A stretch of DNA of 52,779 bases from contig MGJU01000020.1 of the NCBI GenBank assembly GCA_001794435.1, positions 1 to 52,779 on the forward strand, written 5' to 3'. Position 1 is the stretch's first letter; the number at the start of each line of letters is the position of its first letter. This DNA comes from Candidatus Yanofskybacteria bacterium RIFCSPHIGHO2_02_FULL_43_17 (lineage in GTDB: Bacteria > Patescibacteriota > Minisyncoccia > 2-02-FULL-40-12 > GWA2-44-9). The position numbers were made by a program, and so were the translations under genes. The notes under the pieces are model-generated. The model saw only the letters and a program-made list of their open reading frames with translations, did no database searches and was not told where the DNA came from. Positions 40,933 through 49,005 of the stretch are shown here, one piece after another.

Positions 40933-41568
40933 ATGGGTCAGAAAATATCACCAACTTCGTTTCGTATAGGTATAAATAAGGATTGGGCATCCCGCTGGTT
41001 TGGGCACAGGAAATACAAGAGTTATTTGAAAGACGATGTTGCTGTGAGAGATTTTCTTAATGGAAAATTAAAGAATACGGCCGTTGATAGAATAGAGATT
41101 GAAAGAGGGACCGATATGTTGAACGTATTGATATTTACTGCAAGGCCAGGTTTGATAATCGGGAGAGGCGGTACGGGAGTGGAGGATTTAAAATCCTCGA
41201 TTCGCAGTCTTCTTAAAAAGAAAGTTGGTGTCAGGATAGAGATACAGGAAATAAAGAGTCCGGAGGCGTCAGCGTCCATAATGGCTGAGTCAATAGTCGA
41301 TCAAATAGAAAAAAGGATACCTTACAGGAGAATAATGAAACAAACTCTTTCAAAAATAATGGCAAACAAAGACGTTAGAGGAGTTAAGATTCGGATAAGT
41401 GGACGATTAGACGGTGCGGAGATAGCGAGGTCGGAACATCTTGAGGAAGGGAGTTTGCCACTCCAGACGCTAAGAGCTGACATTGATTTTGCAAGAGCGA
41501 CCGCGATAACGACATATGGCACAATTGGCGTAAAAGTTTGGATATATAAAGGCGAACGATTTGATTAA
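40933..41568 (+). CDS. rpsC: Ribosomal protein uS3
   Basis: uS3 forms part of the mRNA entry site. MGQKISPTSFRIGINKDWAS, the KH-domain GLIIGRGGTGVEDLK (near 73-87) and RISGRLDGAEIARSE identify it. Length 211 aa, normal. It follows rplV by 21 bp without a palindrome. Confidence 0.97.
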   Translation: MGQKISPTSFRIGINKDWASRWFGHRKYKSYLKDDVAVRDFLNGKLKNTAVDRIEIERGTDMLNVLIFTARPGLIIGRGGTGVEDLKSSIRSLLKKKVGVRIEIQEIKSPEASASIMAESIVDQIEKRIPYRRIMKQTLSKIMANKDVRGVKIRISGRLDGAEIARSEHLEEGSLPLQTLRADIDFARATAITTYGTIGVKVWIYKGERFD

Positions 41569-41631
41569 AATATTACGAATTACGCATTACGAATTAATAT
41601 AAACTAATCCGTAATATGTAATGCGCAATGG
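41569..41631. repeat. PE-A palindrome between rpsC and rplP
   Basis: ATTACGAATTACGCATTACG on the left, CGTAATATGTAATGCGCAA on the right. The right arm itself holds an in-frame ATG (41621) just before the rplP start. Confidence 0.85.
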
Positions 41632-41635
41632 AAGA

Positions 41636-42043
41636 ATGTTACAACCAAGCAGAGTAAAACACACAAAAGTTCACAAGGGCAGACTGAAGGAGCGCACTTC
41701 TCGAGGCGCTGAGTTGAGTTTTGGGACTTTTGGGTTAAAATCCGAGGAGTCATCATGGTTGAAATCAAATCAGATCGAGTCGGCTCGACGGGTCATGGCC
41801 AGATTCGTTCAACGAGGCGGCAAGATTTGGGTAAGGGTCTTTCCCGATAAGCCCAGAACGGCAAAAAGCTCCGAGGTGGGAATGGGTGGCGGCAGAGGCG
41901 CCTTATCGCATTTTGTGGTTCCAGTCGAAGCCGGGAGAGTGGTATTCGAGATAGACGGTTTGTCGGAAGATCAGGCTAGGGAAGCATTGCGTTTGGCCGC
42001 TCACAAATTGCCTATCAAGACGAGGATAGTTAAAAGATATTAA
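41636..42043 (+). CDS. rplP: Ribosomal protein uL16
   Basis: uL16 lies near the A-site tRNA. MLQPSRVKHTKVHKGRLK at the start is typical of the family, and RGGKIWVRVFPDKP and EVGMGGGRGALSHFVVPV follow. The ATG at 41636 is chosen by homology over 41621, which is inside the PE-A arm. Length 135 aa. Confidence 0.95.
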   Translation: MLQPSRVKHTKVHKGRLKERTSRGAELSFGTFGLKSEESSWLKSNQIESARRVMARFVQRGGKIWVRVFPDKPRTAKSSEVGMGGGRGALSHFVVPVEAGRVVFEIDGLSEDQAREALRLAAHKLPIKTRIVKRY

Positions 42044-42046
42044 TTA

Positions 42047-42161
42047 TCCCGTTAGAAATAACCAAAATGGGTATGAATAATATGTTTATCAATAAAACAA
42101 TAAATGATAGTATGTGGCACCGTACAGTGGCAGGCGGTGCTTCGCACTATTTCTAACGGGA
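42047..42161. repeat. PE-D palindrome between rplP and rpmC
   Basis: TCCCGTTAGAAATA (42047) to TATTTCTAACGGGA (42161). rplP has its own TAA just before; the last A starts the rpmC ATG. Confidence 0.93.
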
Positions 42162-42346
42162 TGAAAAGCAAAGATATAAAAAACAGGGACGCTAAAGAAT
42201 TATCACTGGTGTTATTCGATATTAAGGCCAAAATGGCCAAGCTGAGCTTTGAACTGGAAGCCAATACCTTGAAAGATACGAGTCAGATAAAAAAAGCAAA
42301 GAAAGACGTTGCCCGGATATTGACAGAGATCGGTTCAAGAAAATAA
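42161..42346 (+). CDS. rpmC: Ribosomal protein uL29
   Basis: uL29 is a two-helix protein at the tunnel exit. SKDIKNRDAKELSLVLFDIK and the C-terminal IKKAKKDVARILTEI fit. The ATG at 42161 comes from PE-D; the longer frame from 42104 would encode the repeat. Length 61 aa. Confidence 0.9.
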   Translation: MKSKDIKNRDAKELSLVLFDIKAKMAKLSFELEANTLKDTSQIKKAKKDVARILTEIGSRK

Positions 42347-42464
42347 TCCCGTACGAAGTAGCCCTAGCGGGTGAAACGAGCGGGAGTATTAAATATATTA
42401 ACAACAGTAGTTCTGCGCGCATAACTGGTCGTCAGTAACTGCGAAGCAGCTACTTCGTACGGGA
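42347..42464. repeat. PE-D palindrome between rpmC and rpsQ
   Basis: TCCCGTACGAAGTAG (42347) to CTACTTCGTACGGGA (42464). It begins the base after the rpmC TAA and its last A opens the rpsQ ATG. The interior matches the copies at 27776 and 37742. Confidence 0.93.
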
Positions 42465-42724
42465 TGGATACAAAAAATAAAACACAAAAGAAAGCCAGGA
42501 TCCTTAAAGGGGAGGTCGTTTCTGATAAAATGAATAAAACCGTTGTTGTTAAGGTTTCACGAATGAAAAAGGACCCGAAGTATAAAAAATATTACAGCGT
42601 GACCCAGAGGTTCAAAGCGCATGACGAAGAAGGTGTTTATAAAACAGGCGACGAGGTTTTCATAAAAGAAACAAGGCCAACGTCGAAAGAAAAAAGATGG
42701 ACCGTAGTAAGTAAAATTGACTGA
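42464..42724 (+). CDS. rpsQ: Ribosomal protein uS17
   Basis: uS17 is an early-binding OB-fold protein. ILKGEVVSDKMNKTVVVKV and GDEVFIKETRPTSKEKRW identify it. Length 86 aa. Confidence 0.95.
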   Translation: MDTKNKTQKKARILKGEVVSDKMNKTVVVKVSRMKKDPKYKKYYSVTQRFKAHDEEGVYKTGDEVFIKETRPTSKEKRWTVVSKID

Positions 42725-42726
42725 TT

Positions 42727-42800
42727 GCTTCATTACGAATTACGAATTGCGAATTAATTTTTTTAAAGTTAATACGTAATACGTAATACGTAATACGTAA
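42727..42800. repeat. PE-A palindrome between rpsQ and rplN
   Basis: ATTACGAATTACGAATTGCG on the left; four tandem ACGTAAT units on the right, touching the rplN ATG. Confidence 0.9.
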
Positions 42801-43166
42801 ATGTTACAGCCAAGATCAATAGTTAACGTGGCAGACAACAGCGGAGCCAAAAAGGTCGGCGTGTTTAAGGTACTCGGAGGATCAAAGAAAAGATACGCCC
42901 GCATAGGGGATATTGTGGTAGTATCGGTCAAAGTCGCCGAACCAAGAAAAGCCGTCAAGAAAAAAGACGTCCTTAGGGCGGTCGTGGTTAGACAAAGACA
43001 GCCGTTCAGGAGAAAAGACGGAACCTACATAAGATTCGACGAAAACGCGGTTGTCATATTGGATGGCACCGAACCGAAGGGAGGAAGAATATTCGGTCCT
43101 ATACCGAGAGAGATAAAAGAGAAAGGATTTAATACCATAGCGTCATTAGCCGAAGAAGTGGTTTAG
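42801..43166 (+). CDS. rplN: Ribosomal protein uL14
   Basis: uL14 lies at the subunit interface. [20 protein letters not shown] and [20 protein letters not shown] identify it. Length 121 aa, as usual. Confidence 0.97.
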   Translation: MLQPRSIVNVADNSGAKKVGVFKVLGGSKKRYARIGDIVVVSVKVAEPRKAVKKKDVLRAVVVRQRQPFRRKDGTYIRFDENAVVILDGTEPKGGRIFGPIPREIKEKGFNTIASLAEEVV

Positions 43167-43167
43167 T

Positions 43168-43259
43168 GGTGACAAGAGACATGAGACAAGCGACAAGTCA
43201 GAATAACTAGATTTTAATTCTTACTTGTTCCTTGTTTCTTGTAGCTTGTCTCTGTTTTG
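43168..43259. repeat. PE-C palindrome between rplN and rplX
   Basis: GACAAGAGACATGAGACAAG on the left folds against CTTGTTTCTTGTAGCTTGTC on the right; the right arm ends six bases before the rplX ATG. Confidence 0.85.
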
Positions 43260-43565
43260 ATGAAATTAAAACGAAACGACAATGTAATAATGTTAAGCGG
43301 TAAAGATCGGGGGAAGACCGGGAAGGTTTCGGTTGTTTTACCTGATGCCGGAAAAGTCGTGGTAGAAGGACTCAATCTTATAAAAAGACACGTTCGCGCC
43401 CGAAAACAGGGACAGAAAGGCCAGATTATAAGCAAAGAAAGAGCGGTATCGGCATCAAGCGTTGCTTTGGTATGCAAGTCATGCGGCAAACCGACGAGGG
43501 TGGGATATAAGGTTGATGGCGAGAACAAGGTTAGAGTTTGTAAGAAATGTGAAGCAGAAATATAA
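43260..43565 (+). CDS. rplX: Ribosomal protein uL24
   Basis: uL24 starts 50S assembly. KLKRNDNVIMLSGKDRGKTG is the KOW motif; VEGLNLIKRHVRARKQGQKG follows. A C-terminal pair of CxxC knuckles (CKSCG, CKKCE) is present, as in many bacterial forms. Length 101 aa. Confidence 0.95.
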   Translation: MKLKRNDNVIMLSGKDRGKTGKVSVVLPDAGKVVVEGLNLIKRHVRARKQGQKGQIISKERAVSASSVALVCKSCGKPTRVGYKVDGENKVRVCKKCEAEI

Positions 43566-43574
43566 AACGCCCAG

Positions 43575-43850
43575 TTACGAGCGAGGTTTGCGGATAATCC
43601 AGTATGCGGCCAGTAAAAGGACAATAAGCCAAGAAAACAGCAAAAGATAAGCGGGGTAGCCAATTACTGGTTCCGGCATAATATTAGCCGAAACCAAAAC
43701 ATATGCAGTTAAGGATATTGGCCAGAAAAAATAAAAAACGATGATCTTGTCCAATGAATTCAGAGTAAGTAAGTCAGTGGTAAACATGAAAAAAACAGGA
43801 ATCCAAGAATAAACAACAAAAAATAGTACCAACTTTTTAAGGCGGCCCAT
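43575..43850 (-). CDS. Small membrane protein on the opposite strand inside the ribosomal cluster
   Basis: The 91-aa product has three hydrophobic helices (about 4-22, 28-50, 62-83) and a basic tail (IIRKPRS). The ATG at 43850 follows AAAGGAAAT; a TTG at 43868 is less likely. No family is recognised. It interrupts rplX-rplE, which are adjacent in almost all bacteria, and is transcribed against the ribosomal genes. An insertion or an antisense-regulated gene are both possible. Confidence 0.6.
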   Translation of the reverse strand: MGRLKKLVLFFVVYSWIPVFFMFTTDLLTLNSLDKIIVFYFFWPISLTAYVLVSANIMPEPVIGYPAYLLLFSWLIVLLLAAYWIIRKPRS

Positions 43851-43861
43851 GCTTATTTCCT

Positions 43862-43890
43862 TTGTCAAAAATCAAAACTTGTGTTAAAAT
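43862..43890 (+). promoter_or_regulatory. Internal promoter before rplE
   Basis: TTGTCA (43862-43867) and TAAAAT (43885-43890), spacing 17. It would restart transcription of the spc half of the cluster downstream of the inserted minus-strand gene. Confidence 0.6.
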
Positions 43891-43906
43891 AACAAACCGT
43901 TAAAAT

Positions 43907-44449
43907 ATGTCAATATTGCTGAAAAAGTACAGAAAAGAAGTCATTCCTGCTTTGCAGAAGGAGTTTGGCATTAAAAATGTGATGGCCGTACCGAGAGTAG
44001 ATAAAGTGGTTGTAAATGTGGGAATAGGCAAATTGTCAAAAGACGAAAAAGCGGTAGGAAAGATTGTTCAGGATGTGACAAAGCTCACGGGCCAAAAACC
44101 AGTGTTCAGGAAAGCAAAAAGATCAATAGCCAGCTTCAAAATAAGAGAGGGAGTGAATATCGGGCTATCGGTCACCTTAAGAGGAGAGAGAATGTATGAT
44201 TTTATTGACAGGTTGATATCCGTTGCCTTGCCCAGATCCAAGGATTTCAGGGGAATAGATACTAAGAATTTTGACAAGGGGGGCAATCTGAACTTGGGCA
44301 TAAAAGAGTCAAGTATTTTTCCGGAAGTTACTTACGAAACCCTGAAGGACATCTTCAGTTTAGAAGTGACCGTAACAACAACAGCCAAGGACAAACAAAA
44401 AGGGACAGCATTATTAAGAAATCTGGGATTTCCAATTAGGAAGAATTAA
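43907..44449 (+). CDS. rplE: Ribosomal protein uL5
   Basis: uL5 binds 5S rRNA. VDKVVVNVGIGKLSKDEKA, TGQKPVFRKAKRSIASFKIR and GRGNLNLGIKE-like GGNLNLGIKESSIFPE identify it. Length 180 aa. Confidence 0.97.
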   Translation: MSILLKKYRKEVIPALQKEFGIKNVMAVPRVDKVVVNVGIGKLSKDEKAVGKIVQDVTKLTGQKPVFRKAKRSIASFKIREGVNIGLSVTLRGERMYDFIDRLISVALPRSKDFRGIDTKNFDKGGNLNLGIKESSIFPEVTYETLKDIFSLEVTVTTTAKDKQKGTALLRNLGFPIRKN

Positions 44450-44516
44450 AATATTACGGATTACGGATTACGGATTATAAGTATAATTCGCAATTCGCAA
44501 TTCGCAATTCGCAATT
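44450..44516. repeat. PE-A palindrome between rplE and rpsN
   Basis: ATTACGGATTACGGATTA on the left, repeated TTCGCAA units on the right, the last ending at the rpsN TTG. Confidence 0.8.
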
Positions 44517-44702
44517 TTGGCCAAGCAGAGTACAATTGCCCGATCAAAAAAGAAACCAAAATTTTCTACACGCACGGTGTTAAGGTGTTTTATGTGCGGA
44601 AGAAAAGGTAGTTATATGAGAAAATTTGGGTTGTGCAGAATTCATTTTAGAGAATTAGCGAGCCAGGGCCTGTTGCCGGGAGTCAAAAAAAGCAGCTGGT
44701 AA
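44517..44702 (+). CDS. rpsN: Ribosomal protein uS14, zinc-binding short type
   Basis: uS14 belongs to the 30S head. [20 protein letters not shown] gives the zinc-binding form, with the usual C-terminus LPGVKKSSW. Length 61 aa. The TTG start is fixed by length and by the PE-A arm ending there; no Shine-Dalgarno. Confidence 0.95.
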   Translation: MAKQSTIARSKKKPKFSTRTVLRCFMCGRKGSYMRKFGLCRIHFRELASQGLLPGVKKSSW

Positions 44703-44709
44703 GCAGAAA

Positions 44710-44771
44710 TAAAATATGGAACATGAAATATGGAATAAATTAATCCATAATCCATGATCCATAATCCATAA
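44710..44771. repeat. PE-B palindrome between rpsN and rpsH
   Basis: GGAACATGAAATATGG on the left; CCATAAT and CCATGAT repeats on the right end at the rpsH ATG. Confidence 0.85.
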
Positions 44772-44772
44772 G

Positions 44773-45171
44773 ATGTATCCTATTAGTGACATGTTAGTAC
44801 AAATAATGAACGCCCAGGCGGTGAACAAAGAGTCCGTTACTTTACCGTTCTCAAAAATGAAACTTGATATTGCCAATGTTTTAAAAACCAGTAATTATTT
44901 GACCGAAGTGGAAAGAAAAAAAAGAAAAACTAAAAAATCAGAGCAGGAGCTTATATTTGTCGCCTTAAAATACGACGAACACGGACCAGCCATAAGTGGT
45001 ATTAAGCTGATAAGCCGTCCGTCGAGAAGAATGTATATCAAAGCTAGCCAGATCAAGCCAGTGAGATCAGGATACGGAATGTCTGTAATCTCAACACCGA
45101 AAGGGGTAATGAGCTCCAAAGAAGCCAGAAAGCATAAGCTGGGCGGGGAGGTATTGTTTGAGATCTGGTAA
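44773..45171 (+). CDS. rpsH: Ribosomal protein uS8
   Basis: uS8 binds central-domain 16S rRNA. Start PISDMLVQIMNAQAVNKESV, and C-terminus VISTPKGVMSSKEARKHKLG with GGEVLFEIW. Length 132 aa. Confidence 0.96.
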   Translation: MYPISDMLVQIMNAQAVNKESVTLPFSKMKLDIANVLKTSNYLTEVERKKRKTKKSEQELIFVALKYDEHGPAISGIKLISRPSRRMYIKASQIKPVRSGYGMSVISTPKGVMSSKEARKHKLGGEVLFEIW

Positions 45172-45172
45172 C

Positions 45173-45256
45173 GAATGGATTAGTGAATTACGTATTTCGC
45201 ATTACGCATTGTTTAAATACGTAATACGTAATACGTAATACGTAATACGTAATAAA
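45173..45256. repeat. PE-A palindrome between rpsH and rplF
   Basis: ATTACGTATTTCGCATTACG on the left; five tandem ACGTAAT units on the right run up to the rplF TTG. It is the longest heptamer array seen here. Confidence 0.9.
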
Positions 45257-45802
45257 TTGAGTAAGATAGGCAAAAAACCAATTGAAATTCCCGAGGGCGT
45301 TAACGTAAAGATCGAGGACGGCACCATATCCGTTAAGGGCCCGAAAGGAGAGCTGACAAAACCATTGACGAAGGGGGTGAATGTCGTTATTGACGGTAAT
45401 CTTGTCAAACTAACCCCAGAGGAGGGCAACAAAGAGAATATTGCCAAGTGGGGTTTGCAGAGAGCGTTGATGGCAAATATGATTATTGGAGTTACCAAGG
45501 GCTTTGAAAAGGTATTGGAGTTTCAGGGCATCGGTTATAAGGCAAACGTTAAAGGTAATGACCTTGAATTGATTTTGGGGTATTCACATCCCATAACCAT
45601 TCCCGGTATTGAGGGTATAACCATCAGCGTCGAGAAGAGCTCCATAAAAATATCCGGACCGAATAAGGAACTGGTTGGCAAAGTGGCGGCAGAAATAAGG
45701 GAAAAGCGCCCCCCCGAACCCTATAAGGGCAGCGGCATTAAATATAAAGACGAGGTTATAAAAAGAAAGGCTGGCAAAAAAGCAGTAGCAACAGCTGGAT
45801 AA
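45257..45802 (+). CDS. rplF: Ribosomal protein uL6
   Basis: uL6 lies near the factor-binding site. MSKIGKKPIEIPEGV at the start, LEFQGIGYKANVKGNDLEL in the middle and KRPPEPYKGSGIKY-type EKRPPEPYKGSGIKYKDE near the end. Length 181 aa. TTG start directly after PE-A. Confidence 0.97.
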   Translation: MSKIGKKPIEIPEGVNVKIEDGTISVKGPKGELTKPLTKGVNVVIDGNLVKLTPEEGNKENIAKWGLQRALMANMIIGVTKGFEKVLEFQGIGYKANVKGNDLELILGYSHPITIPGIEGITISVEKSSIKISGPNKELVGKVAAEIREKRPPEPYKGSGIKYKDEVIKRKAGKKAVATAG

Positions 45803-45847
45803 TGTAGTATTGAGTATAAATAAATACCCAATACTTTATACAAATTC

Positions 45848-46237
45848 GTGAATACCAAAATCAAACAACTGAACAAAATAAGGCGTCACAAGCGGGTCAG
45901 GGCGACGGTGAAAGGCACAGCTGAAAGGCCGCGAGTGTCTGTTTTTAAGAGCAGCAGACATTTATTTGTTCAATTTGTTGATGATCAAGCCAGTAAAACA
46001 GTTTTGAGCTCCGACGCTTCGGTCGGAGTCCCGACTAAAACGTCGGGACAGCTAAAGAATAAAGCCAAAGACAAGCTTACAAAAACAGAAAAGGCGGCGA
46101 AGATCGGCGAAATGCTGGCTGAAAAAGCAAAAGAGTCTGGAATCAAAGAGGTTGTTTTTGACCGAGGCGGATTCAAGTATCACGGCCGGATCAAAGCCGT
46201 TGCCGACGGTTTAAGGAAAGGCGGATTAAAAGTATAA
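45848..46237 (+). CDS. rplR: Ribosomal protein uL18 with in-frame double palindrome
   Basis: uL18 binds 5S rRNA. RRHKRVRATVKGTAERPRVSVFKS at the start and VVFDRGGFKYHGRIKAVADG near the end identify it (each a standard block). Between KTVLSS and LKNKAKDKL the protein has DASVGVPTKTSGQ, encoded by the tandem palindromes at 46009-46049 that are also in pth. Family members normally have a short LVSAST-type segment here. Length 129 aa. Confidence 0.94.
   Translation: MNTKIKQLNKIRRHKRVRATVKGTAERPRVSVFKSSRHLFVQFVDDQASKTVLSSDASVGVPTKTSGQLKNKAKDKLTKTEKAAKIGEMLAEKAKESGIKEVVFDRGGFKYHGRIKAVADGLRKGGLKV
46009..46049. repeat. Double palindrome inside rplR
   Basis: CTCCGACGCTTCGGTCGGAG then TCCCGAC-loop-GTCGGGA; matches 7642-7684 in pth, in another protein context. 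Confidence 0.88.
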
Positions 46238-46295
46238 AATATGGAACATGGAATATGGAATAAATTAATCCATAATCCATAGTCCAAAATCCATA
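46238..46295. repeat. PE-B palindrome between rplR and rpsE
   Basis: GGAACATGGAATATGG on the left; CCATAATCCATAGTCC and a final CCATAATGG on the right that contains the rpsE ATG. Confidence 0.88.
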
Positions 46296-46832
46296 ATGGA
46301 ACCAAATCAAAACCAAAGAGATAATCGTGGTGGTAACGAAAATTTTGGAAACCGCCGCGGTTTTAGAAGGGGCGGTGATTTTGGCGCAGACAGAAAATCA
46401 GAGTATGAACAGAAGGTTTTGGATATAGCAAGAGTAACCAGAGTAACTAAGGGCGGAAAGAGGTTCAGTTTTAGAACGACCATTGCCATAGGCGACGGCA
46501 AAGGAAAAATCGGCCTTGGTATGGCAAAAGGAAAGGACGTCGCCCAGTCCATCCAAAAGGCGTTCAACAAGGCCAAGAAAAATATGATAACGGTGCCCTT
46601 GGTAGGCGGTACCATCCCTTATCATGTTGAGGCAAAGTATAACAGCGCAAAAGTCGTGTTGAAGCCGTCGAAGAGCGGCGTTAAAGCCGGTGGCCCAGTA
46701 AGGGTAGTGGCAAAACTTGCCGGCATGACCAGCTTGACTGGCAAGCTTTTGGGTAGGACGAATAATAAAATAAATATCGCCCAAGCCACAATCAAAGCGT
46801 TAAAAAGCATAAGGCCAGTTAAATCCCGCTAG
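46296..46832 (+). CDS. rpsE: Ribosomal protein uS5
   Basis: uS5 guards decoding fidelity. VTRVTKGGKRFSFRTTIAIG and the loop IPYHVEAKYNSAKVVLKP, then GRTNNKINIAQATIKALKSI. A Gly/Arg/Asn-rich N-terminal extension of about 30 residues precedes the core. The protein ends Ser-Arg-stop on TCC CGC TAG, the left end of a PE-D half-element. Length 178 aa. Confidence 0.96.
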   Translation: MEPNQNQRDNRGGNENFGNRRGFRRGGDFGADRKSEYEQKVLDIARVTRVTKGGKRFSFRTTIAIGDGKGKIGLGMAKGKDVAQSIQKAFNKAKKNMITVPLVGGTIPYHVEAKYNSAKVVLKPSKSGVKAGGPVRVVAKLAGMTSLTGKLLGRTNNKINIAQATIKALKSIRPVKSR

Positions 46833-46838
46833 AAACAT
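46824..46838. repeat. PE-D half element after rpsE
   Basis: TCCCGCTAGAAAC resembles the PE-D left arm and gives the rpsE stop codon, but no right arm precedes rplO. Confidence 0.6.
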
Positions 46839-46858
46839 AGCAAACAATAATAATCAAG

Positions 46859-47341
46859 ATGAATTTAAGTAATCTACAACCAAATACCCTTCGAAAAAAC
46901 AAGAAGCGTGTTGGCCGTGGAGGCAAACGAGGTACTTTTTCCGGGAAAGGAAGCAAGGGTCAGAAATCCAGAGCCGGCGCCAGCGTAAGAGCCGGTTTTC
47001 GGGGCGGAGATAACAGGATTTGGCAGTTGTTTCCGAAACAAAGAGGCGCTTCCAAAAAACCGGGTCGCGCAGGAAATGACAGTCCCCATAGAAAACACAG
47101 GTTCTATCGATTAAGGAAAGACAGCCCCTCGGTTGTTAATGTTGAAGAGTTCAACGGGTTTAACGACGGAGAAACAGTAAATCCTAAAGCCCTTTTTGAA
47201 AAAGGCATACTGAGACGGATGGATAAGGGGGTAAAAGTTCTGGGAGACGGTGAGTTGGACAGGAAACTTGTATTCGAAGGATTCAGTTTGTCAAAGTCAG
47301 CTAGGGACAAAATAATAAAAGCCGGCGGAACCGTAAAATAA
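46859..47341 (+). CDS. rplO: Ribosomal protein uL15
   Basis: uL15 is a late-assembly 50S protein. KRVGRGGKRGTFSGKGSKGQ then RAGFRGGDNRIWQLFPKQRG identify it. It follows rpsE with no rpmD (L30) between them; absence of L30 is typical of CPR bacteria. Length 160 aa. Confidence 0.95.
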   Translation: MNLSNLQPNTLRKNKKRVGRGGKRGTFSGKGSKGQKSRAGASVRAGFRGGDNRIWQLFPKQRGASKKPGRAGNDSPHRKHRFYRLRKDSPSVVNVEEFNGFNDGETVNPKALFEKGILRRMDKGVKVLGDGELDRKLVFEGFSLSKSARDKIIKAGGTVK

Positions 47342-47351
47342 TTCATACAGG

Positions 47352-48611
47352 ATGAATAAATTAATTCAAATATTCAAAAGACCGGATCTAAGGAACAGAG
47401 TGTTGTTCATTTTGTTTATTCTTGTTGTGTTTCGGCTGATTTCCAATATTCCTATCCCGGCCGTAGATTCTTCTCAATTGAGAGAGTTCTTCGCCCAAAA
47501 TCAATTCTTCGGGCTCATCAGCACTTTTACCGGCGGTTCTCTGGCGGCTCTTTCTATCGGCATGCTTGGCCTTGGTCCCTATATCACCGCCTCTATTATA
47601 ATGCAGCTTCTTACGATGATATTTCCGTCACTTGAACAGATGTACAAATACGAAGGTGAAATGGGGAGAATGAGGTTCAACCAATATTCTCGTTTGCTGA
47701 CCGTTCCGTTGGCCGCTTTGCAGGGATACGGGTTTTTGGTCTTGCTGTCCCGACAAGGCGTAATAGGTGGCTTGACGTTAATGGAGTGGGGAAGCGCGAT
47801 ATCGGTCATTGTCGCCGGGAGTGTTTTTCTGATGTGGCTCGGAGAATTGATAACCGAAAAGAATCTGGGAAATGGGGTTTCCGTTTTGATATTGGCAGGC
47901 ATAGTTGCCGGTTTTCCTAATGCTTTGAAACAATCACTTTTCACATACGACCCCTCACAGCTATTCACCTATGCCGGTTTTGTCATTGTGGCTCTTGCGG
48001 TAATAGTTGGCGTTATATACATTACCGAAGCTCAGAGAAATATTCCCATAAATTATGCCAGGCGGATTCGCGGCATGAAAGTGTATGGGGGTGTTTCGAC
48101 TTATCTTCCGATGAGAGTTAACAACGCCGGAGTCATTCCTATAATTTTTGCGTTATCGATTTTGCTGTTCCCCGGAATGATCGCCAATTTTTTGGCCGGT
48201 TCGGGCAATATTTTTATTGCGAAAGCGGCGGTGTTTGTGAACAGTTTTCTGCAATCGCAGGGCTGGTACTCGTTCTTCTATTTTATGCTTGTGATCCTAT
48301 TCACTTATTTCTATACCGCCGTTACATTTGATCCCAAATCCATTTCAGAGAATATTCAGAAACAGGGCGGATATATCCCGGGCATAAGGCCGGGGCCGAT
48401 GACGGCGCAGTTTCTTAACTATCTTTTGAACAGAGTCACATTGGTTGGAGCCGTATTTTTAGGCATTATTGCCGTAATGCCGAATATTGTCCAAGGCTTT
48501 ACCGGCATTACGGCCTTTACTGTCGGCGGCACCTCGATTCTTATTGTGGTTTCGGTGGCTCTTGAGGTGATGAAGCAAATTGACGCGCAACTTAGTATGT
48601 ATGAATACTAA
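47352..48611 (+). CDS. secY: Protein translocase subunit SecY
   Basis: SecY is the channel of the Sec system. Ten membrane helices are spread over 419 aa. FTGGSLAALSIGMLGLGPYI (near 59-78) and GGVSTYLPMRVNNAGVIPII (near 246-265) are typical, as is the loop IQKQGGYIPGIRPG near 335-348. The C-terminus ends AQLSMYEY. A second QLSMYEY-stop, in synonymous codons, lies 47 bases downstream (48635-48658). Confidence 0.97.
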   Translation: MNKLIQIFKRPDLRNRVLFILFILVVFRLISNIPIPAVDSSQLREFFAQNQFFGLISTFTGGSLAALSIGMLGLGPYITASIIMQLLTMIFPSLEQMYKYEGEMGRMRFNQYSRLLTVPLAALQGYGFLVLLSRQGVIGGLTLMEWGSAISVIVAGSVFLMWLGELITEKNLGNGVSVLILAGIVAGFPNALKQSLFTYDPSQLFTYAGFVIVALAVIVGVIYITEAQRNIPINYARRIRGMKVYGGVSTYLPMRVNNAGVIPIIFALSILLFPGMIANFLAGSGNIFIAKAAVFVNSFLQSQGWYSFFYFMLVILFTYFYTAVTFDPKSISENIQKQGGYIPGIRPGPMTAQFLNYLLNRVTLVGAVFLGIIAVMPNIVQGFTGITAFTVGGTSILIVVSVALEVMKQIDAQLSMYEY

Positions 48612-48658
48612 ATTGTCCTGAGCTTGTCGAAGGACAGCTCTCGATGTACGAATACTAG
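48612..48658 (+). pseudogene. Palindrome plus remnant of a second secY 3' end
   Basis: GTCCTGAGCTTGTCGAAGGAC (the dispersed palindrome, 48615-48635) is followed by CAG CTC TCG ATG TAC GAA TAC TAG, which encodes QLSMYEY-stop just like the real end of secY (CAA CTT AGT ATG TAT GAA TAC TAA) but with five synonymous differences. Confidence 0.7.
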
Positions 48659-48700
48659 GAACTCAATCACCAAGTGTTATTTGACCCTCCCCGTAAAAAA

Positions 48701-48729
48701 TTGACTTTTTAAGCAAAAAGGCGTATAAC
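48701..48729 (+). promoter_or_regulatory. Promoter of the 48778 gene
   Basis: TTGACT (48701-48706) and TATAAC (48724-48729), spacing 17. Confidence 0.75.
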
Positions 48730-48777
48730 TAATTGCCAGGTAGAACGGTGGTTTTCTGGCCAAAGGAGGAGATCGTC

Positions 48778-48987
48778 ATGAAGGTTACTGTGGGAGCGGA
48801 TCTTCTGAGTCCTGTTAGCGAGGCTTCGGTCGGTCCCGTTGATAAGTTTGTGGTTGCTGATGTGCTTGGCTCTACGGGTATCAACAAGGATGGTGTCAAG
48901 ATCGCCTTTCTCGGCGACAACTTTAAGCGGGTTTTCGTACCACTTGTTGAGAAGGACATTCAGGGTACCAGGTTGACCAGTTATTAG
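48778..48987 (+). CDS. Small accessory protein, 69 aa
   Basis: AAAGGAGG before the ATG at 48778 decides this start over 48733. The product is beta-rich by appearance (KFVVADVLGSTGINKDGVKI) with no recognised family. Codons are GC-rich relative to the neighbours. Promoter, ribosome-binding site and the shared terminator at 49300 mark it as an inserted unit between secY and adk. Confidence 0.65.
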   Translation: MKVTVGADLLSPVSEASVGPVDKFVVADVLGSTGINKDGVKIAFLGDNFKRVFVPLVEKDIQGTRLTSY

Positions 48988-49005
48988 TTTAATTGGCGCC
49001 CGACT

